Shown here in pieces: positions 1 through 9,100 of a stretch of DNA of 64,000 bases. This stretch comes from an uncultured Eubacteriales bacterium (GTDB taxonomy: Bacteria > Bacillota > Clostridia > Christensenellales > Borkfalkiaceae), in contig CATKEF010000040.1 of NCBI GenBank assembly GCA_949747905.1, positions 1 through 64,000 of the forward strand. Direction: 5' to 3'. The position numbers and the translations under genes are program-made. Under the pieces are notes generated by a model, which was not told the DNA's origin, did no database searches, and saw only the letters and a program-made list of their open reading frames with translations. The first letter of the stretch is position 1. Each line of letters starts with the position of its first letter.

Positions 1-100
1 AATGACTTGGGTTGACGGAATAGGTCGGAATGACTGACATACAGGATGACGGTAGCGTTCGGCATTACAGTGTGAAGGTCGTTCTAAAACAAAATACGGT
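1..100. repeat. dispersed short repeat, degenerate end
   Basis: This stretch has several copies of the words GGAATGAC and GGATGACGG separated by about 15-20 bases, matching the repeat family seen downstream of many genes in this window. It looks like the tail of a repeat-rich intergenic region that continues to the left. No gene is seen here. No clear promoter for the following giant gene could be picked out. Confidence 0.5.
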
Positions 101-145
101 TACAAACACAAATAAAACCACTGTTAATAAAAGAGGTGTTCTGTT

Positions 146-3100
146 ATGAATAATTATACGCTTAAAAAGTTCAGGCTCACTGCCATTTTTACTTTGCTTG
201 TGAGTTTTTTGTGCTGTTTTATAATAGCGTTGACAGGGCTTAATTTTTCCGCGAACGCGACCTCCGTGGGCGGCACGCAGCTCAATCTGGGCACGACGGG
301 CTTAACCCGCGACAATGCGTCTGACGTTACGACGCTTATGCGCCGTATTGCGAATAACAATACCGTTGCTACATATGAACAGTTGAGCTCCGCAATGGGC
401 ACTACTACTCGTAAGGCGGCATATTTCGCTTCGGGCGCAAATCAAACGAATATCTCGCTCGGAGGACTTACCTGGAATATCGCGTACGTATCCCGCGACA
501 GAAACAACGATATCATCGTAACTCTCTGGCTTGCGGATACTATAACGACCGACGGACAGAATTCGGTCAAGTGGAGTGTGTGGTCTTCCGGTCAAAATAC
601 GTCTGCGGCATATCCTTCCAATATGTATTCTTCGAGCTATGTGAGAAGTCAGCTTATGGGCACTCCTTACAGCGCAGAGGAGAACTGCACCTCTCTTACT
701 TTCGGCGCAGCCGCGCCCGTATGGGACACGTTGCGCGAAAATTACGGAAATTATATTGTAACTCCCGCAGACGTCGCTTATCAGGAGACGGAATCGGGTG
801 TAACATATTCAGGCTTTGGATATCCTTCTCCAAATGAATGCTACGGGACGCCTTCCGAAGGCAATGTCCCCCGAGACTACGATTATCTTAACGGTAACGC
901 AAAAGAGGGATATACCGACTGGAAGTACGACCAGTTGTGGATACCTTCGGCTTCCGAAGTGGGCGGAGTAAACTCTCAAGAGGGTATATGGGGAGCAACG
1001 GTGGGAATGCGTAAGGGGACCACGCATTCCTGGACGAGAACGGGCAGAACGGTAACTACCTCGGGAATGCATTTTTGCGACGGTTCCACGGGTGTGACCG
1101 ACGTCGGCGGCGGTGTAGACTATGTAAGCAGTTTGCGCGCGGTCCGTCCCGCGTTCCACCTCAATTTAAGGAGCGTATACAATACCGTCAACACTCTCGG
1201 CGAAATCGTCGACCATGATACCAAAGAAGTCAACGAAACTGCATTAAACGCGCTATATTCCGCGGTCAACGCAGGTACGGCGGGCAATTCGTACGAAGCG
1301 TTGAAAGAAACTTTGAATAATACCGAAGGCGGAGCTCTTACTTCTGCCGACATCCGCGCGAATAACGGCGGAAACAACCCGACAGTGTCCCTGGGCGGGC
1401 TTGTATGGAACGTTACCTATATATCGAAAGACAAGACGGGCAATCTTATTGCCACGCTCTGGCTTTCGGGCGTTACCGGTGCGTACAATCAGACTTCTGT
1501 TCAGTGGAATAAATGGACTGCGAACAATACGGACTTCACTTATCCGTCCAATATGTATTCTTCGAGCTACATAAGAAGCGTTATCGCCGGTTCGGACTAT
1601 GCGGCGACTCAGGAGGCGACTTTCCTTACGAGCGGTTCACCCGCATATATATGGCGTCAACTGAGCACCGACTACGGTAATTTCTTCGTCGCGCCAGCAG
1701 ACGTCGCATGGCAGGAAACGCAAAGCGCTCCGGCTTTGGGAGTGTTCAGCAATTTGGGCGTAAATGACGCGTGGGGCGTTCCCGCCGAAGGCAACTATCC
1801 TTCAAACAATTTCGACTATCTCGTTGCGAACCCCAAGAAAGGATATGCCGACTGGAAATACGATAAAATATGGCTTCCGAGCGTAGCCGAAGTCGGATAT
1901 AACACTCCCGAAAAAATCGGACTTTGGGAACTCGACGCGGCTACCAGAACGAGTACGGTTAATTACTGGGCAAGAACGGGACGCGGCATAGATGCGGGTC
2001 AATCGTTTCTTTGGAATCCCACATCTGCCTCTGCGGTCGCAACGCCTGTGGACGGTTCGTACGCGGTCCGTCCCGCAGTGCACTTCAACCTGACGAGAGC
2101 GGAGGGCGAGAAACCCGAGCTCGATTTGGCGGAACTCTGGAATTCCACCGTTCAGCAAAGTATAGATAACGGCGGGGCGACTCCCGTGGAGTTCATTCTC
2201 CCCGAAAACTGGTTTGCTCAGCCGCACGAAACTTTGGGTACTTCTTTCGGTGAGGGCGTAGGTTTCGACAACGGCAGACTTCTCGTCCCCGAAAAAGCAA
2301 ACATCATTTTAAGATTAAACGGCCGCAATATAGACCGTAATTTAACCGCGCCCCAATCTTACGGCAACGTCATTGTAATCGACGGCGGAAAGTTGGAAAT
2401 CGTCGACAAAACGTCGGCGGGAGCAGGCTGTATAACGGGCGGTTACAATAAGGGTGCGGGCGGCGGCGTCCGAGTAGAAAGAGGGGGCGAACTCGTCCTT
2501 TCGGGCGGCAGAATTACGGGAAATATCGCGGTAGACAGTCAGCATGACAGCACGATAAACTATTCCGGCGGCGGCGGCATTTTCGTAACCGGTCAGCGTT
2601 CTTTCGATACTGTCGTTAAATCCGACACAATTGAGGCGACGCCTCCCGGGGAAGCGCTCTCTTCGAAACTTACGATAAACGGAGGCTATATTTCCGATAA
2701 CCAATCTACCGTAAGAGGAGGCGGAATAAATGCGCTTTACAACTCCGTGATTACGATAAACGGAGGTAAAATATCAAACAACCGTCTTAATTTCAACAAA
2801 AATCTCGAACAACATTACGGTGGCGGACTGTATGTAATAGGCGTGCAAATAAATATGTATTCGGGCTCGGTTACGGGCGGATATGCTTACAGCGGCGGCG
2901 GTATTTATGTAAATACCGGTACGACTTTCAATTTCTACGGCGGAGAATTTGCGGGAAACGAGGCGATAAGTTCGGGCGGCGGCGTATATATATGGCAAGC
3001 CGATTTCAATTTTTACGGCGGGTCCGTTATAGAGAACACTTCCGATTTACAGGGTGGCGGTATTTATATGAGCGGCGGGTCCGCCATATCTACGACCACT

Positions 3101-6100
3101 TCCACAAGCGGAGCGAGCTTTTACATGGGAGGCGGTATTATTTCCCGCAATTATGCCGCACAGAATGGCGCCGGTCTGTATTTTTATAACCTTGCGGGTA
3201 TAAACAATGGCGTCGCAAACGGAGACGGCAAAGCCGAATTAGCGGGCGGTGTTATAAGCAATAACGAGAGCGGAGTGCGCGGCGGCGGCATTTACAGCAG
3301 TACGTATTCCAAATTGGAAATCAACGACGTCGAGATGACGGGCAACGTTGCGGCTACGAACGGTGCAGGCATTTACATTTATCATGGCGAACTTACGATA
3401 AACGGCGGTAAATTCAACAATAACGAAGCGGGTACAAGCGGCGGCGCAATGTACATAAACAACGGCTTGGTTGAAATTAACGGCGGTGAATTCGGCAACA
3501 ATACTGCAGGCGTAACCGGCGGTGCTTTATACGCTATTTTCGCCACAGTCGAAAATATGTACAGAAACGACTGCAAAGTCAAAATCAACGATGGTAAAAT
3601 TCACGGCAATTCGGCGGGCGCGTACGGCGGTGCTATACATATTTACAATACTGTTGAATTATCTGTCAACGGTGGAGAAATTTCAGGCAATACCGCGGTC
3701 AATGGCGGCGGCGGTATATCCGTTTCGAACAACGGCACGTTTGAAATGCGCGGAGGTAAAATCAGCGGAAACTCTTCGGGCAACGGCGGCGCTATATTTG
3801 TAAAGGACTCCACCGCTACAATGTGGAACGGAACTATAAGCAATAACAGCGTTTCCGGATATGTGGATGGCGCAGCGATGGAGTTCGGTCTCGGCGGAGG
3901 CGTATACGTAGGTTCCAATGCTTTGTTCACTTTTAACGGCGGTCTGATTACGGGCAACAAAACGGATAACGCAGGCGCCGGCATAAACATTGACAAAGGC
4001 GGAAATTGCGTTATGAACGGCGGTACGGTTACCGGCAACACCGCAAAAAGATGGGCGGGCGGAGTAAATAACACCGGTGATTTTACGATGAACGGCGGCA
4101 CGATTTCCGATAACGTCGCTACCGACCACGGCGGCGCCGGAGTAAACGTCGACGGTACTTTCACAATGTACAACGGCAGAATCATAGAGAATAAATCCGG
4201 CGCCTCAAACGGCGCGGGTTTGCGCGTTGCCAATGCAGGAACGTTCAATCTTGCGGGCGGAATAATCGCGCGCAACACCACGCTCAACGGCGTGGCAAAC
4301 AACGTCTACTTGGGATTCCCCATTAATATAATCGGGAAGCTTAGGGGAGACGGTTTTACTTCCTATATCGGTATCTCTTATATGGCCGGTTGGGTATTAC
4401 CGAGAGTACTGACTTCGGACTACAAAACTCATAATCCCAACGTGGACCCCATGACTTACTTCTTCTCGGACGCGCCCGAATACAGAATAGGGCAGAACGC
4501 TTCGGGAGAAATGGTCATCGAGTCTGCGGGAAGCGTGGAGCGCAGGTCGCTTGTCTGGGAATACTCCTCGGATAACGGCGCAACCTGGCACGACATAGAT
4601 ACAACTTATTTCGGAGTTTATTTCACGGGTTCCAATTACACCGTACGCGCTACTTACAACGGCACCACGGTTATAAGCGCGCCCACTTCTTCGAGCGTAA
4701 GCGACGCGGCAAGCCTTCCTTCGGCTTTCTCTGCCGTGGGCAGTTACGGATATACGGTAAACAACCCTGCGGGCAGCACGGCGATATACGTCAACCCCAC
4801 GCTCATATTCGAAATTATGCGCGTTTCCGTGGAATGGCAGTATTCGAACGACAACGGCGCAACCTGGCACGGCGTGACGGAAAATACAATATATTACACG
4901 GGCAAAGATTATAAATTCCGTGCATGGAACTCCGTTTCCGGCGCGGCGTTGGCGCTTAAAGAGGATATTACCGCAAAGGCGGTCGGCGAATACGAAATTA
5001 CTCTCGCCGATTCGGTTATCGCGGATTACGACAACACGACGCTTACTTTCGTCATAAAAACGAGAACACTTTCCTTCGTGTGGGATTATAGCGGTTCGGC
5101 GGGCTCGAAAGACGGCGCGTACTACTGGGAGTATGACGGCGTAAGCCATTCTCCCGTATTCGTAGTAAACGGAATCGACGACAACGAACTCATCGGAAAC
5201 ATAGGTCTGGAAGCGTATTATACCGTTGCGGGCACACAGCAGATACTTGCGGGTGCTCCCGTAAATGCGGGAAGATACACCGTGCGCGTGAGATTTACGG
5301 ACGACAGTCCTTTCGCGGGCGACAGCGGAATCGTTTTCGTGAACGGCGAGCAGACATATCTCGTCAACCCCATTAAAATAACCGCGGGCTGGCGCGACGA
5401 GGCAGACGCACCCTGCGAAGAAGCCAACTATGTGTTCAACGGCGAAAACCGCTCGGTCAATGCAAGACTTTACGGTCTGCGTGCTGGAGATACGGTCGAA
5501 CCCGTCGTAGAATATCTCCTTGCGGGCAAGAAAATCAACGGCGAACCCGTGAACGTGGGCGTTTACACTGCGCGCGTTTCTCTTCCTGCGGACTGCGTGA
5601 ATTACGTGCTCGGCGACAACTATGCTTGTCAGCTTGCAATCACGCCTATGGGCGTTCAGCCCGTATTCGCGGGCAACGCGGACAATAACAATCAGTTCAT
5701 ATGGGTTTACAACGGTCAGTCCCAGGCGCCTACGGTAACTTTGAAGGGCGCGGGCGGCGTGGAGATTCCGTTCACATTCAAGTATGCGACGGTTGCGGCA
5801 AACGGCACTTTCGGCGCATGGACGGATACCGTACCCAAGGATGCGGACAGCTACGTGCTGCGCATTTCCATTACCGATACAAACTACACGCTTACGGGTT
5901 ACGACAGGCAGTTTAAAATTTCTCCTATGGGCGTTAACGTAAGTTGGAGCGGAAGAACGGACGGCGTGACGGGAGTTACGGGCGTGCGTGACGAGAGCGG
6001 CAGAATCGTTTGGACTTACGACGGACTCGGACACTATCTCACCGCTACCGCAAGACCGGTAACGCAGATTATCATCGGGGGAAGCGTTGTTTCTCTCGAC

Positions 6101-9100
6101 CTCAACGTTGCGGGCGGTTCCGTTACGGACGCTTCGTTCAAGTCGGCGACGGCTTCCTTAAAAGCGGAGAACGCGCAAAATTATTACTTCGTTGACGAGA
6201 AACAGTGCAGTCAGATTTTCGGAGTCAACAGATTCACGATTACGTCTGTAAGATGGTCGAGAACGGCGGACGGCAACACCGTAGTCAACAATCCCAACGA
6301 TAAACCTCATTATGTTTACGGCACTATTAAGGGTGTGAACGGTCCCGGCTACACCGCCGAGGCGACGGGCATAAACGGAACTGTTATAAATCTCGGCGAG
6401 GTATATTATTCCGTTCAGTACGACGGCGAGACTTTATGGGCGGCTGACACGGTCAAAGGATACGAGGCATATGCGGATCTGCCTGCCGAGTACTCCAAGA
6501 ACTATCAGTTCTCGGATACCATTTCCAAGGAGAACAACACCTCTCAGACGTACTTCGTGTTCTTCATCGACCCCATCTCGGGCGACAAGACTGCGGTCAC
6601 TCCTACCTGGATAATTTACAACGACGACAGTCACACGAGTTATACGACCCTTGCCGACTTCACCGCGGCTTCGGGCGGAGATAAATTCACATTCACCTAT
6701 GACGGAACGGTGCACGGAATTTACGCCGTATACATCAACGAGGGGGCTATCGTCGAAGAACTTCAGATAGTCACCGACGGCGACGGCGTGAACGCGGGCG
6801 TTTATACCGCAAGACTTCTGCCTTCGGATAAGTACGATTACAGCGGAAGAAGAGAATGCTCGTTCGAAGTATTCAAACGCGGGCTAGTTCTTACCTGGGC
6901 TGAGGACGCCGACGGATATTTCTACGATAAAACGGAAAAGAAGCCCGAAGTTACGGTACATTACGACACCGAAACGGGCGAAACGGTTTCCTCGTCGGTT
7001 GTAGGACTCTCGGTACAGGGCGCTATAAACGCGGGACCGCACACAGCGATTGCGACGGTCGGCTCCAACTACGAAATTCTTGCGGGCGACACTTACAACT
7101 TCAATATAGGCAGAGTAAGTTTCAGCGCGCACGACATCGTGTGGTACGACGCGGACGGCAACGAATGGGACGAAAACAACGGCAAGAAGATTTCTTTCGT
7201 ATACGACGGTAAAATGCACGCGCCGCGCGCTACGTTCACTTCGGCATACAACGACAAGCTCGAGCTGGTCGTTATCGGCGCTTCGGCGGTCGGCACCCAT
7301 TGGGCTATTGCGGCGCTCGACAGCTCCGACCTTATGCACAATAACTACTATATATCCAACCCCGACGACGCGACCTGCTCATTCCTAATAACGCGCGTCA
7401 CCGTTACCGACGTCAAGTGGGCGATTTCGGACGGCGGAGACGATATTTCGGATAACAACCCTGCGGTTTATACCTATAACGGCAACGTTCAGGGACCCGT
7501 CGCATACTTCACCGACGGTGACGGCGTGAAGCATGCGTTGGAAGTCAGCGGCAGAATGACGAATGCGGGCAGCTATGTGGTTTACGTTATCGCCGATTAT
7601 GATTTCGGCGGAGCGGCTCCTTCGATGTCGTATGTAATCAATCCGAGACAGCTTTCCGTGGTATGGGGCAACACCGAGGTAAATTACAACGGTGAAGCTC
7701 AGTCGCCTACGGTTGCTTTCAACGACGTTATTACGGGCGACCCCGTAACGGACGATTTCAAGGGCAAATACACGCTTACGAACTATACCAACGCGGGAAC
7801 TTATTCCGCTCAGCTGTATCTTACGGACGGAAACTACACGTTTGTGGAGGACGGCAAAGTCAAAGGCAATACGCTTTTCAAGAATTTCGTAATAAATAAA
7901 CTCGTTGTTTCGGCGAATTCCGGTCTCGGCTGGAGCACGCAGACCGAATGGGTTTACGACGGCGCCGTACATAATCCCACGCTTGCAATGCGCGAAGGCT
8001 ATTCGTTCACTCTCGGCGAACACGATGTTGTATTCACGTTCGGTTACACGGGCGCAACGTCGCACGCAGGCAGCCATACCGTCAGGGCGCACATAGCTTC
8101 CGCGGTCTGGAACGGCAAAGACATTTCCGAAAACTTCACCCTTACAGACGCGATAGCGTCGCTCGCATATACCATTACCGCTCGTTCCGTTACGGTTGAT
8201 TGGGACTGGACGGGTGCGGAGACGGAGGGTACCTTGCATTTCTGGTACTATAACGGAAAGGAACAGGGACCTGCGGCTTATATGCTCGACGAAGACGGCA
8301 ACCGCATTAAGGACGGCGAAAAGGACTTCGCGCTTACCGTATTCGGCAAGGGCGTCAACGTAATCGCGGGTAACTATGTGGTCACTGTAACCGCTCCCGA
8401 GAATTATGTGTTCACGGTTGACGGCGGACAGACGACTACGGCTACGGCGGAATACGCAATCAGAAAGGCGAATATAAACATCGTCTGGGATGCGGACGGC
8501 GTAGAGGGCGAAGATTACACGATAGAGAACGGCGTGTTCGTTTGGTTGTACGACGGAAACGAGCATGCGCCCAAAGCATATATCTACGACGATACACAGC
8601 CCGACAACAAGGGCGCGCAGCTTATGGTTACGGGCGGCGCGGTCAACGCGCAGGCTTCGGCTTACACCGCATACGCGGCGCAGAACAACGGCAACTATAC
8701 GATAATAGGCAACGGAAGCCAGGAATTCATCATTCGTAAACTTCCCGTATACATACTCTGGTACGGCGTAAACGGAACGGATAAATTCGACTGGGAGTAC
8801 GACGCGAGCAATACCGCGGGCTTCAAGCCCGACGCATATCTCGCCGTCAAGGACGCGAACGGCGAACTGGTTCGTCTCAAAGTCGACGGACAGTACGTCA
8901 AAGTAACGGTTACGGGCGCGATGAGTCAGGTTTGCCAGGGCAATGAAACTTATACGGCAACCGCTTCCGACACCATACCCAACTACACGTTCGCGGCGGA
9001 CGCGCAGATTGAGCAGGAATTCAGGGTAGTTCCCAAGGTTCTTTCGGGCGACTTCGCGTTCTCATGGAACGCCAACGGCGGCACGGAAGAACAAGTTGAC

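Noticed and set aside
4397-6034. Long open frame on the minus strand opposite the first giant gene, with others at 7385-8566, 9062-10513, 10547-12007 and 19325-21070
   Set aside because: They are Arg/Tyr/Val-rich antisense translations of the MBG repeats, have no family similarity or ribosome binding sites, and the plus-strand frame is continuous with clear domains.
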